A DNA stretch of 64,000 nt from Diphasiastrum complanatum (GCA_029204225.1 CM055092.1:78814527-78878526); one strand, 5' to 3'; shown: positions 1-11,161, counted from the first letter of the stretch. A program made the numbers and translations. The notes: generated by a model not told the origin, from the letters alone.

Positions 1-48
1 TGAACAAAATAACTAGGGAAATTTTTGTGAATGCTTACAATGATAACA
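1..48 (-). repeat. Start of the 3' LTR of a gag-only copia-like element (cut by the window edge)
   Basis: These bases are nearly the same as 2929-2976, the outer end of the LTR at 1870-2976. On the - strand the LTR opens with TGTTATCATTGTAAGC directly after a polypurine tract. The rest of this LTR lies outside the window on the left. Confidence 0.8.
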
Positions 49-60
49 ACTCCCCCTTAA
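49..60 (-). promoter_or_regulatory. Polypurine tract of the gag-only element
   Basis: On the - strand this reads TTAAGGGGGAGT and abuts the TG that opens the LTR at position 48. That is the normal place for the plus-strand priming tract of an LTR retrotransposon. It fixes the orientation of the element and shows that its internal region ends here. Confidence 0.75.
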
Positions 61-398
61 GCTGCACAAAAACTTCTAGACTTATCCAATTCCCATGGAA
101 GGAAATGGTACTTCACCATGGACTTGTACCTCTCAGATTGATTGATGCTGGAAAGCCTAGCATCTCCTTGAGTTGTAGAGATTGTCTCTACTATGTAAGC
201 AGCTCCATGCGGATTGAAGATGTCTTCGTCCTCCGACTCTTCTGAATCTTCAAAGAGTATAAACTTCTTTTTTCCTCCATTTGCCTCATAATGAGATGAT
301 CAAAATAGGCATTCACTTCCTCTTGGGTGAGTAGATTTGGCCTCTATAGGGAATACCCTTCAGCTGCATCAAAGGTTTCTTCAACTTCAGATTTGATG

Positions 399-1850
399 TC
401 AAGAGCTCCCCTTGAAGGATTGCTCTCCTTCATAAATGATTGTTGAACACTCCAATATTTGGACATCAGCACTTTCGGATGCTGCCACATGCAACATTGG
501 CAAAGGCTCAGGAACTGTCACTGGCTCTAGGCAAAATGCATCCTTACTTCGCTGCATCACTAGTTGAACTGCACTTGCATCTGTTTGCACCTGCAAGAAA
601 GGATCATATTCTAGCAAAGCATTTTCTAAGTCCAAGATTGCTTGTTCATGGTAACTTGGCTTCTTGACATCTGCTATTCTGAAGCTGTTTTCATCCTCCT
701 CTAGACAAGACAAAAAATCATCAATAGTTTGTTGAAACCCCCCCTCAAGCTGAGCTTCTGGAATCATTTCCTTCATTGTAGAAGGTAGTTGCAGGTCTTC
801 AGGAACCTGCATGCAATATTTCTCCACAATGGGAGACAAATTCATAGGCACATGCATAGACGCTGATTTCTCAGTATCATTCTGCATGCACTTGGTGGAG
901 GTTTGTGCAACATAGGCACAACTTTATTCAGTTTCTTGATGATCAGAACACTCGGGCTTCTCGTCTGGAAAGCTCTTTCCAGGTTGTCTGCTTCTATCAG
1001 CTACATCTGCAACTGCATGTGTTTCTGCTTCTTGTTGTTTACCTTTGAATGCATTTTTGAAGTTATCTTGTGCCCTTTTGTCACAAAATGCTGCTGCATG
1101 TCTTGTCTTCTTACATAATTTACAAGAAATATAAGGGTTGAAGAAACATGAATTTTTAGAATGTCCAACTTAACCACAATGTTGACATTTGTTGTCCTTG
1201 ACCTTGCCTTTTTCCGCATATAAAGCTTTAGCTCCTCCTTGAGAAGGTGAACCTCCTTGCCGCATGAGATACTCCTCTCGAAGGCTTTGAATGGCCTCTT
1301 CAAAGGATTTACCGGTAAGAACAGGTCGCATGTAGATGTAGGAGGGTGGTAGCGCTCGTAGCAGGTATGTAAGCTTTTCTTCCTTGGGAGTTATTCTTTC
1401 TGCACTTCGAAGAGCCCTAAACAAAGATTGAAATTTAGAAAGAAAAGTATCACAATTTGAAATTCCATCCCACTTTAAACTAGTAAGTTGCTCAAACAGA
1501 TACAAGATTTGAGTTTGTGATTTGGTCTCAAATCTTCGAGCAAGTTTGTCCCACATCTCCTTGGCTGTCGCAAAATCTGCAATAGTGAGAGAGATATCCT
1601 CCGAAACAGTTTGGGAGATATTTACTTTAGCTTTCGTATCTGCATGCAACCAGACTTGAAGATTTTTTGAATCTTCTTCATAAGCTGCTGTATTTATTAC
1701 ATCAGATACATGCGGTTTGGGAATGGTCCCATCAACATAAGGCCACAACTTCTCAGCTTGCAGGATTAGTCAAGTCTTTGATCTCCATGCAGGATAGTTG
1801 GATCCATCTAGGATCGTTGTCCTTGCCTGAAAAGTAGAAGTAGAAGCCAT
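399..1850 (-). pseudogene. Ty1/copia-type gag (UBN2-like) of a gag-only LTR element, interrupted by stops
   Basis: The - strand frame opens with ATG at 1850, 1 base from the primer site, and starts MASTSTFQARTTILDGSNYP, the usual N-terminus of plant copia gag. The clearest open part (1748-1170) carries the gag helical core, including TAKEMWDKLARRFETKSQTQ and ITPKEEKLTYLLRALP. It leads into a zinc knuckle starting CQHCG and ending in a His/Cys pair. A stop lies inside the knuckle at about 1171 and another near the N-terminus. A further open stretch at 887-399 has no recognised domain. No protease, integrase, reverse transcriptase or RNase H follows before the polypurine tract at 49-60, so the element never carried, or has lost, all of pol. 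Nucleocapsid function is known for the family; activity of this copy is unlikely. Confidence 0.8.
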
Positions 1851-1863
1851 AGCTCTGATACCA
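1851..1863 (-). promoter_or_regulatory. Primer-binding site (initiator Met tRNA type)
   Basis: On the - strand this reads TGGTATCAGAGCT, the standard plant copia primer site complementary to the 3' end of initiator methionine tRNA. It lies six bases inside the LTR boundary at 1870 and just before the gag ATG. Confidence 0.85.
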
Positions 1864-1869
1864 CTATTA

Positions 1870-2976
1870 TGAAATTGAGAATAGAGATAGAAAGGATCTT
1901 TGAATCAAGGTTTACCAATCTAGGAAACCTTGATGGTCTTCTACAACTCAAAATAGTTCAACAGTACCTACATGCAATCAACATGCAAGCAAATATAGCG
2001 ACATGCAAGCAATCTGAAAAATTCTAGAGACATGCATGCAACATGCATGGACTAGTACTTGCACATGCAAAAGTAAATTTCTAGCAAATCGGGATGTCCT
2101 AGAGTATGTAAAAAACACAATTTTGGATACCAAAGTTTAGCGGAAGCTTGAGGATCTTGGATCTAATAAGCCCACAAGTTGTCTTGAGGCTTAAAAGACC
2201 ACATGCAATTAACATGCATTGACATGCAAGAGCATTTCAGCAACATGCAAGCTCATGCAACAACATGCAAGAGCATGCACTGACCATGCAAGGTCTAGGA
2301 GTGGTGTAGGGGTATTCCTAGACCCAAAACACTTGTAAAGAGATGGATCTGCTGGCTGGAAACATCTGATCCAGATCTGTATGTAGCTTTGACAACACCA
2401 AATGATTAAGAATTATGATCCTAGAAAATGGCAGATTGGATCTATAACTCAAGACAACAAGAAGAACACTTTATAGTATGGAAAGAATTAAATGAAATGA
2501 ACATAAATAGAAGAGACAATACCATCGAGACATCAAGAACAAGAATGTAGGGAAGGGGGGGGCACTCTCCACCCTCTCCAATCGATTTCTCCACCACAAA
2601 TGATCTCTCTTGGATACTCGATGGAGGAGTGGAAAGCCCCTTTTATAATTTTTGTTGAGAACAAGGTTATATTGCATGGTAGTAGGTTGATGAGCCAAGT
2701 AGAATTTGCATGCATTCTCTCCATGCATGAGTCCCAAGGACCCACGAATTTCACCTAGAGAGAGAATAAAAATGTTAGGACCCAAGTAGACTCTTGCATG
2801 TCAAGAGTTTGGACCCAACTTAAAATAATTAACTTAGGACCTTAGGAACCTAAGTAATTAAATTAATTTTTTAACTACCTTGGACTCTCGATTTTTATGT
2901 TTTCTATTTTTTTATTTCTTTTACGTGGTGAACAAAATAACAAGGGGAATTTTGTGAATGCTTACAAATGATAACA
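1870..2976 (-). repeat. 5' LTR (about 1.1 kb) of the gag-only element, rich in CATGCA
   Basis: On the - strand it runs from TGTTATCATTTG (2976) to CTCAATTTCA (1870), with TG...CA ends, and is followed by the primer site. Its outer 48 bases recur at 1-48. Between about 1965 and 2290 there are some fifteen copies of CATGCA, many as ACATGCAAG or overlapping CATGCATGCA. The short open frames inside it are not convincing genes. Confidence 0.78.
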
Positions 2977-4087
2977 AACTTATGAGAGTGGCATGAATCC
3001 AAACTTGAGCTCAAGAATACTGTTCATAGCCTATAGGAGATGGATTGCAACATGATGTGAAGGTAGCATTGAAGCTCGACTAACAGGCTGGATTCTAAAG
3101 TAGACGAGATTATGAAAGTTTTCTTATAACAACATCAACCTCCTTGATGTCGCATCTTGTTCTCAAGAACCAACTAGGTATCATCTATCATTCCTACTCT
3201 GCTGCTTGTGGAGAATGATGCTTTTTTCAATTTAAACTTCGAGAACAATGCATAATTGATTGCTTATTTTAGTTCATCGCAATTGGCTAGCCATTCAATT
3301 GGCTAAGCTTAAAATTAATTTTGATCTTAGAACAACAACACACAAAATATTAAACTCACAACAATACATATAGATGACAAGGCTTTCACTTGGTGGAGGA
3401 CTCATGAATAGGATATGGTGGACATACGCATTCACAAAATTTGCAATTGGGAAAGTTTGAAGCAAGATTTGAGGACTATGCTCATGAAACATTGAGACTT
3501 ATTGTGTTTCCTTAGGTGCTAGATATTGTTTGGAAATTTCATTGCACTTTGTTTCTTTTTCCAAATCCTATAGTTTGATTGATTGTTCCTCGATTCATTG
3601 CTGACTCATAGGTGCCCTTGAGTTATGATCATGCTATAGGAAAATCTACTTGCTCATACAAGTAATCCAAGCCAAGATTCCTCTTGTTGTTAGACAATAG
3701 TCATACCCATGAGAGAACACAAACAACAATGATGAAGCATAATGATGAGATGTACTCCAACTATGTCCCATTACAAATGGACTAGGGCGCACTAGATACT
3801 TATAGACTCTGGCATCAAGTTTCTATGCCAATAATGAAAAAGCAACCCAAAAGCAATTGCCTAATTAATGTCTCTATGTAAGGTAAAAGCACCCAATACC
3901 TATCTATATCAAAACTTGTGCTCCAAATCAAGCACTAGAATTTCGAACTTGAATCTAACTAAATTTTAACTTGAGTTTCTAAATATAGGTAAAGGCCCTT
4001 AGAATTAGCACACAGACATGGCCCAATAATCCTAATTAATCCTAGATGACGACATTAGGGGTAACAATGTGAACATTAACTCTAACA
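2977..4087. other. Non-coding stretch; its right end looks like an LTR start on the - strand
   Basis: No coding similarity was recognised. At 4087-4097 the + strand reads ACTCCCCCTC. On the - strand that is a GAGGGGGAG polypurine tract followed by TGTTAGAGTTAATG, the form expected where a 3' LTR begins. The left LTR end could not be placed, so this is only a possible LTR. Confidence 0.35.
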
Positions 4088-4358
4088 CTCCCCCTCAATG
4101 TTTGCGTTGTTAATTACAAGAACTATGCATAGCACAAGTATGCATGTGTATCCTCCATGACACCCATGTAATTAAGATCATCAACTTTGATGTAGAATCC
4201 ACGATCAACTTTGATCTCCATCCTTCATTACTCGATGTTGACCTCCTTCGTATGTTGATTCTTTTCATATGAGCTGCTTCATATGACTTCCGAATGTCTT
4301 ACTTTTGTCTTCATGTCCCTTAGTGCATGTGTGACCTCCATGAGTGCAACATATCACC

Positions 4359-4438
4359 CGATTCCTTGAGTGCCTTTCGATCAAATAACTGAATCTTCCG
4401 ATTCCTTGAGTTCCTTTCGATCAAATAACTGAATCTTC
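4359..4438. repeat. Tandem duplication, 40-bp unit, two copies
   Basis: The unit beginning CGATTCCTTGAG occupies 4359-4398 and again 4399-4438 with one mismatch (TGCC against TTCC). The flanks, 4088-4358 and 4439-5237, show no recognised gene. Confidence 0.85.
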
Positions 4439-5237
4439 CTGAATCAAATAATGTGGACATGATTAAGCTTTGCCATAACCCTGAGAAATCTGCTTGAAGA
4501 TTGACTCTTATGGTCTCTTTGAAAATCCTCCAAGCTACCATATATATGTAAGGATCTCACCAACACTCATAAATAAAATGTAATCCGTACTTCATAAATA
4601 GTTGACTCCACCTGTGTTGAATTCTGGAATTGAATCCACTTCAATTCTCCTGGTACTATCATAAGTTACCACTGTGATGGACTTGATGGACTTAGCTGCA
4701 TTATTCCCCCTGGATGTGCACTTCATGTTTGCATTCATATCTTCAATTACCATAACAACCACTCTCCAACAATGATACAAATAGAATGTCATTCATGAAC
4801 CAAAAACAAAATATGCAAGTAATAGAGCATCCCAAATAGGAAGATTAAATGTATGTAATACTTCCTCACACAAAGTAATTGATACTCCCGTCAAATACTG
4901 TCTCACACAAAGTACTTGATACTATTTGTTCCATGGAATCTCCTGCCTCTATCTCACACATAGAGTCATTTGCCCTAAACAACTTCTCAACCTAGAAAGC
5001 ATCTCGTCACGTCAAGACATCTGTTTATCCTGACACTATGTCATATGCAAACTTCCCAACTTATGTATATGTACGACTGCTGTCTATACAATTTCCTAGC
5101 ATTGATTGTAGTTGCTCCCATCCCAGTCCGCAACCTGCCACCAACACTTAATAGATATATCTTCTAGCAATGATCTCAGTGTTCTCAAGCAAAATACTAG
5201 CTGTCCTTTCCAACTATCTCTAGTGAACTAGCAATGT

Positions 5238-5382
5238 CCAGCGATACCGGCTGTGTTTTCCAGCAAACTCCAATGAACTAGTCTGATGAATTTCCAGCGA
5301 TCCTGGTTGTGTTTTCCAGCAAACTCCAATGACCTAGTTTGATGAATTTCCAGCGATCCTGGCTGTCATTTCCAGCAAACTC
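5238..5382. repeat. Tandem repeat, 56-bp unit, about 2.6 copies
   Basis: Units start with CCAGCGAT at 5238, 5294 and 5350, exactly 56 bases apart, and contain TTTTCCAGCAAACTC. More diverged relatives occur just upstream, at about 5160-5237. The stretch from 5383 to 5969 holds no recognised gene. Confidence 0.85.
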
Positions 5383-5969
5383 TAGCAAGTACCACTCTTT
5401 CAAACTATGGTGAAAAAAAAGTACCACTCCTCTAAGTCAATTTACTAGCAAAGTTGACTAGCTCACATGTAGTGATCAACCCTGTATACTTCCTTGCAGA
5501 TCAGCGAGCTGTCTTGGCTCTCCCTCAGCAAACAATCTTGTGTAGAACACCCTGCAAAGATTTTCCAGAATTCTGGAATTTTCCTTTGTGTTTCTTGGTG
5601 GTGGGAGAGAAGCACTTCAAAATTTCAATTTTGAAGGTTCTTTTTGTTGTAAATTTTTTCTTTTCGGTTCCTTCATTTTGAAAGGCTCATAAGTCTTTTT
5701 ATGTCATTTTTCAATGTCTTTTTTTGGCAATATCGCTTTTGAGTGCAGTTGGACTATTTAAAAAGTTCGGCTATCCTATTTGCGCTTGAAACCAATATCC
5801 CAAAAAAAAAAAAAAAATTTCCAGTATCGATTTTGAGCGCATTTTAGCTCTGCTCTTGTCGTAATACTTTGTTTGCGCTTGAATCCGATATCAAGTGTAC
5901 AAAACTCATAACTTCTCTATTTACTTTTTATTTTGTATATTCACGAATACAAACTATTGCTACAACGAT

Positions 5970-7688
5970 GGGAGGAAGGGGATAGCAAGCAACGGATAAG
6001 ACTAATCCCCAAGACAATTTTCTCACAAAAGAATTGTTGGAGGAACCTCAAAATTCAATCCAACATGAAGTCATGAAAGGTCAACTCCAAGTTACACCTG
6101 AATTAACTTTACGTATGTTACAAGACATGGAAAAGAAACATGCAGGAAAAGTGGGGCTAGTCTACCATGTCAGCAGGACAAAACTGCAGCTTTCGATCTG
6201 AGATGTAATGAGCCATCTACATCGTCACAATCACCACCTGACTCGCATAATGTGGAGTATTCTCCTCAAGATGCTCGTAGAATTCCTGACAAGGGAAAAC
6301 AGGTGTTACAAGGTCATGTTGGATATCCAGTCAGAGATGAGCACCAGAGGGAAACAGTGGACCCATGAGTTCAACAACCAACAAGGCTTCATGAACAACG
6401 AAACCAATTCGATGCTCGGGAATACAAGGATAAGATTACCATTCAGAAATTCAATGGTGATTCTAAGTCCATTGATATCGAGTGGTTGGATAAACTAGAT
6501 CGCTATTTCACTCTGTTTGATAAAAAATGATCTTTGCTACGATCCATTTTGAAGAGGCCGCTTATAATTGGTGGAAGAGAAAAGAGAATGGTTTGTGAAT
6601 AGAGGAATGTAACGAGCGAACTAGTTGGCCTTTATTACAACTTTTAAAAGGCCATTTCAAGACGATGAAAACTTCAAGAAATGGACAGAGATACGCCAAA
6701 GAGGCTCCATTCAAGATTATAATTTTGAGTTTTGGAGTCTAACATTGAAGCTCCCTACAGTCTCTAGATCATCTGCGAAGATTATTGAAGGGTTGCAGTC
6801 GGATATTGGAGCTGATATGGCGTCCCGATTTTGCATAGATTTGGATCAAGCTATGCAAGTTGTACTTAAAATCAAACCTAAGTATGCTGGAAGGTGGTTG
6901 ACTAAGCTAGAAATCTCTAAGTATGAAACCACAAGGTAGGAAGTTGATCGAAACTCCAATGTTCATCGGAGTGATAAAGAAAGAAACTCATATACTCAAT
7001 ATCCAACAATAAGAGAAGCTGATAGGAGAAACACTAATAAGAAACAGGTGGTTACTATGGAAGCCAAAGCAGAAGTGAAGCTTGTCAGATCAAAATCAGA
7101 AATAGATCGACTGCGACAACATGGATTGTGTTTTACTTGTAAGCAGAAATGGAAACGTTCCAGCAGTTGTGGACCAGGTTCAGCACATCAATGATATTTT
7201 GAAAGCTAATCGGGAGCATATTAAAGCAGCACAGATACGAATGAAGCAGTATGCTGATCAGAAAAGGACTTTTCGTGATTTTGTTGAAGGAGATTTTGTG
7301 TATTCAAGGTTACAACCTTATAGATACACTAAGCTGAAGAAAACTCAAAGCGAAAAGTTGGTTCTTTTGAAGACTGCAAAGAAGATCGGGGAGTTGAATT
7401 ACGAATTGGATCTACCATCAACAATCCGTATGCATCGAGTGTTTCATGTCTCTCTTTTGAAGAAGAGTCTGGGAGAACACTCAATTGCAACTGCTACTCT
7501 ACCACCTTTGGATCATGAGGGTAATATGGTTCTGGTACCAGCCAAAATTGTTGGATATCGGGGACAAGGTATTGCGAAATGGCAAGATAATCAAAGAATA
7601 TCTAATTCACTGGAAGAGACTTCCTGATGAAGACAATTCTTGGGTCAACAGCTCATTTGTTCAACAATGGCCACGACTATTACCATGA
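5970..7688 (+). pseudogene. Internally deleted Ty3/gypsy chromovirus: gag joined to integrase C-terminus and chromodomain
   Basis: The frame opens at 5970 with MGGRG, hits an early stop and continues through gag-like segments with several frameshifts, for example EWLDKLDRYFTLFD near 6475 and the stretch at 6625-6939. Near 7120 a broken gag knuckle (LRQHGLCFTCK) passes directly into the integrase C-terminal region (INDILKANREHIKAAQ, MHRVFHVSLLKKSLG). After a frameshift near 7565 a chromodomain follows (KVLRNGKIIKEYLIHWKRLP). Protease, reverse transcriptase, RNase H and the integrase core are missing. In intact relatives the chromodomain steers integration to particular chromatin. The product here cannot be functional. 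Confidence 0.85.
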
Positions 7689-7780
7689 AGCTATTGGAAA
7701 TGACATTCTCCATTAATACTACTTAATTGAAGCACTTGAGTTTACAAAGCAAATGTCTACATTTTCGAGGACAAAAATGT

Positions 7781-7794
7781 TTAAGTAGGGGGAG
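7781..7794 (+). promoter_or_regulatory. Polypurine tract of the gypsy element
   Basis: TTAAGTAGGGGGAG lies just after the gypsy coding end and directly before TGTCATGTACTTCTAG, the apparent first bases of the 3' LTR at 7795. Confidence 0.6.
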
Positions 7795-8062
7795 TGTCAT
7801 GTACTTCTAGTACATGAGAGCTTGTCAATGCATTAGAATATCCAATGTAAGCTTTGGAGGCCCAAAAGGAGCTATTAGCCTTAGGAACAAGGCGGTTCCC
7901 TCTTTATGCCCTCCAGAGTGATTAATAAGGATAAAAGGCCAATAAGGGCCCAAAGTACATCAAATAATACTTAAAAAGGGCTAACTACCCTTTGTGAACG
8001 TGAGCCTTGGGATCTTGATCTTGCTAGGTCGTCTCATGTGCCCTGGTGGCAGCAACATCATT

Positions 8063-8093
8063 TGCCACGTAGGCAGGCGCTGCCTGCGTGGCA
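8063..8093. repeat. 31-base near-perfect palindrome
   Basis: The arms TGCCACGTAGGCAGG and CTGCCTGCGTGGCA are mutually complementary apart from one T/G position around a GCGC-type centre, so this could form a strong hairpin. A diverged copy follows at about 8105-8135. Confidence 0.75.
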
Positions 8094-8211
8094 GCAACAT
8101 CAGTCGCCACGCAGGCAGGCGTTGCCAGCATGGCAGGGGGGAGCGGGGAGGGCCCTTACGAGGGGGCATGGTGGAGGAGGGTGGTGTGAGGGAGGAGGGA
8201 GGGTGGCGCAC

Positions 8212-8213
<2 letters not shown>

Positions 8214-8274
<61 letters not shown>
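8214..8274. repeat. (GA)n microsatellite
   Basis: About 30 uninterrupted GA units. Confidence 0.97.
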
Positions 8275-8277
<3 letters not shown>

Positions 8278-8386
8278 TATTCAGATGTTAGAACTTTCAA
8301 CTTAGAGCTTAGGTTTTAGGATTAGTTTTTACTTTGAAGTTTGAAGTTAATGCTATTACTTAGTTGATACTAGATAGCTAATAGCT

Positions 8387-9565
8387 ATGCCGAGACAACG
8401 AGATCCTTTATGGGATCACGTCACCTTCAACTTAAATTCAGGTTATGGCACGTCAGGCACAAAGAAGTGGACTTGTAAGTGTTGCATAAATACTTATGGA
8501 GGTGGCCCCGTTCAAATAAGGGTGCATCTTTTACGTCTCCGAGGATACGAGATCACTGTTTGCAATCGGACACTAGAGTCACTAAGCATTGCCAGGATCA
8601 GGGACGACTCTCATGCTACTACTTCAGCCACAGGTGATTCTTGTTTGATCTAAAGTTAAAACTTTAAAGTTCAGTCTAGAATTTAATTACTAATTAGTAA
8701 TTAGTGATTATCAACACTTGTGACTCTATGACCTGCGACTTGTTTGAGTTTGTCATCGACCATAACAATCCATTAAAGTTCAAACTTTAAACATCTTCAA
8801 ATTGCAACATTGTTGTTATAGGTGCGGCAGAGCACAAAGATTCCACATCACAGCTATCACCTGTAGCTGGCACTAGTTCCACACACATTTCATTTTCTTC
8901 TTCTGGAGAGACCTAGACAGTGCTAGTAGGTGGTGCGGGCACTAGTGCTGTTGAGGGGTGGAGTTGATAGGGGTCGAGGACATCTGAGAGGTAGGGATGT
9001 TTATGTGGAAGCCTTCCAACAGTCGAACAGGGATGCAACTGTTGTTGTTGTTACTATTAGGAGGTGCTTTTACTTCTACGACCTCCTCTTTCATTTGGCT
9101 ATGACCCCTGCATGGAGGGATATGAGTAGTATCTCATATCGGTGTTGAGTGGGAAGGCCCGAGTAGGGAGCAATTGAGGATGAGAGAGCTATATGCTGAG
9201 CGGCAGTCCGTGGATAATGACCTACAACCGAGGTATACCTTAGTTCCTTAAAACCTTTGCACTTAACTACTTTCAAGTTTCAACTTTGAACTTTCAAATT
9301 TGTAAGTTAAAAGCCTCAACTTTCAAATTTCAACTTTATTCTTGACTCTTGAGTCTTGACTCTTTGGTGTTCAATGCTGAGTGCTTTAGCTGGTAACCTA
9401 GTAGCCCGAGGCGTGCAAGTTACTTGAAAGTTGGTACTGTTGTCAAATGTTGTAGGTATGGATGCACCATCCTATCAAATGGTTGGATGTAAGGAGGCGC
9501 CATATTGTGAATATATTAGTGTCTTCTTGCATGGGCACCATGTTTTTGAAGTCCATTGATACGTC
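8387..9565 (+). pseudogene. Degenerate hAT-family transposase (BED zinc finger and DUF659-like region)
   Basis: From 8387 the frame reads MPRQRDPLWDHVTF, then a Cys-x2-Cys pair (WTCKCC) and IRVHLLRL...YEITVC, the spacing of a BED-type zinc finger of hAT transposons. After a gap, 9045-9130 gives IRRCFYFYDLLFHLAMTPAW and 9167-9230 gives REQLRMRELYAERQSVDNDL. Then 9474-9560 gives WLDVRRRHIVNILVSSCMGT followed by MFLKSIDTSE; all match the order seen in hAT transposases with a DUF659 region. Stops and frame changes separate the parts, although some gaps could be introns. The dimerisation (hATC) end is absent, because the sequence turns into gypsy integrase. Terminal inverted repeats were not identified. 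Confidence 0.75.
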
Positions 9566-9569
9566 GGAG

Positions 9570-9880
9570 GCAGGTGGTTGGTGATAGGTTCTCAAACCAG
9601 GCTCACTTTATTCCTATCTGAAGCACTACTACGACCGAGCAGTGTGCTTGTATGTCTTTATGAGAGATTTTCTGCTTGCATGGACTTCCGAGGTTTATCC
9701 TCACCGATTGGAATAGTATGTTTGCTTCTGGTTTCAGGACGGAGTTGACTCGTGTTCTGGATGTCTAGTTATTTATGGGTATTGCCAATTGTTCATCTGT
9801 TGATGGCTAGTTAGAGGCCATTAACCGTCTTTTGGAGGATTCTTTGTGGCTTCATGTTTCTCCTATAGGTCAGATTGGGA
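9570..9880 (+). pseudogene. Ty3/gypsy integrase core fragment
   Basis: Just after the hAT match the sequence reads DRFSNQAHFIPI and then, through frameshifts, TTTTEQC, MFASGF and TELTRVLDV, and finally LEAINRLLEDSL. This is the order around the second and third acidic residues of gypsy integrases, but it is broken and lacks its neighbours on both sides. It is a short relic, probably placed here by a rearrangement or a nested insertion. Confidence 0.65.
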
Positions 9881-10002
9881 TCAGATTGATACTTAAATCT
9901 GTGATTTAGTTCATAGTTGTTGCTAGTCAACTGTCGTTGCACGACGCTTAGATGATTAGCTACATATATAGCTTATGCTGCCTCGTGATGGGCTTCCTAG
10001 CG

Positions 10003-10112
10003 AATAGCGACATAAAACTTATCGTCCTTGTTTATGTCGCTATTTTCATCACTCAGCAATATTGTAGACTTGCAAGCCGAGAGATGTAGCGACGATTGTT
10101 AGCGTCGCTACA
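10003..10112. repeat. Two hairpins sharing a TAGCGAC motif
   Basis: AATAGCGACATAAA (10003-10016) is perfectly complementary to TTTATGTCGCTATT (10031-10044). TGTAGCGACG (10085-10094) is perfectly complementary to CGTCGCTACA (10103-10112). Further single TAGCGA motifs lie nearby. The rest of 9881-10699 has no recognised coding sequence. Confidence 0.8.
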
Positions 10113-10699
10113 CCTCTTGGGTTGCAGGTTTATAGAGTCGCTAAGCAACACTAGAATTTTATTTCACTAAAGCATCATTGATGTAATGTCGTGTAGCGAT
10201 TGTTGTTTGGTATTTGACTCGTGTGGTATAAGTGGCCTGAATACCATGTCCAACTGGAGAGGAGAGGTGGCAAACCTGCCTAAGATAGGTTGGTGTGCTG
10301 TTTATTACTGCTTTGATCATCCGCAATGGCATGGATGACCGAAGTCTCAATATGTCAATATGCCAAGTTTGAATTTATAAGTCCTTTGGACCAAATCTTT
10401 GCTGTGTACATCACTGTTACAGTTTAAAGTGTATCAGAGAGATGACACTTGGTCAAGGCATCCTCAAAAGTGTAGTTGGAAGCACTTTCACCTAGGAGTA
10501 TCTGTTTCCTGTTATGCTGTTGTTGTTCGCATACTGAAGGAGATTCTGAGTACGAAACTCTGAGGTACTTAGGACCCAGGAAGATACCACATCCAAGGGT
10601 TGGTTTTCAAGATAGAATGTCTATAAATGCATAGATGATCTGAATGTGTTGGGAATGTCAACTTTTCTATTTGAGGGATTGACTGTTCAAAGCATCTGA

Positions 10700-10897
10700 T
10701 TCCAACTCCCTGATTTATCTTTGGACCACCTTTGCATAGAAGAATACAGGAAAGCCTTTAGCTCACACTACATTGAAGCTTGCAAGGCTTTGATTCCAAA
10801 TACATTATCTATCGTGGAACTAAACAACTGCTTGATACAAAAGGATGAGCTCCTCTTTGTACAGAAATTGAGACTAAGAGGTGGCAAGCTAAATTGG
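10700..10897 (+). other. Candidate upstream exon, unrecognised protein, ending at a strong splice donor
   Basis: An open frame runs for 66 codons and ends at TTGG|GTAAGTAT, a near-ideal donor. It ends in phase 0, and the first secure RsmD-like exon at 11162 also starts in phase 0, so the two could splice. The predicted residues include ALIPNTLSIVELNNCLIQ and FVQKLRLRGGKLNW. I do not recognise the sequence, and it does not resemble the N-terminus I would expect for plant RsmD-like proteins. It could be an exon of that gene, an exon of another gene, or chance. Confidence 0.35.
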
Positions 10898-11161
10898 GTA
10901 AGTATATAATTTTCCCATATTTAGCTGCCTGGGAATGTGTTGGACTGTCCACGGCCTGAGTTAATTCTTCAAGGCACTGACAACTTTATCTCTCACTTGC
11001 TGCTGTATTGCTACTCCTTGTGTACACCTACCTGGAATGTTATCCTGTTGTCTATGTTAGAGCTTGGCTATATTTTTGCAGAGTAAAGGTATCGTAGATG
11101 CTCCACAAAAAGAAATAAGTTTCTATGCTTTTGCCTCATCTTGTTTTTGTTGGTGAAGCAG

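Larger units (their letters stand above)
7795..8386 (+). repeat. Probable 3' LTR region of the gypsy element, with tandem hairpin and microsatellite
   Basis: It begins TGTCATGTAC after the polypurine tract. The right boundary was not found because there is no second copy to compare. It includes two copies of a 42-bp unit starting GTGGCAGCAACATCA (8046 and 8088), a G-rich stretch, and a GA microsatellite. Open frames across this part come from low-complexity sequence. Confidence 0.45.

Noticed and set aside
5238-5382. Regular repeats that might suggest a CRISPR-like array
   Set aside because: The 56-bp units are directly adjacent with no unique spacers, and the context is a eukaryotic nuclear genome.
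8038-8305. Overlapping open frames of 66-103 codons on both strands
   Set aside because: They run through the GA microsatellite and GC-rich hairpin units and encode only repeats such as RERERE or SLSLSL.
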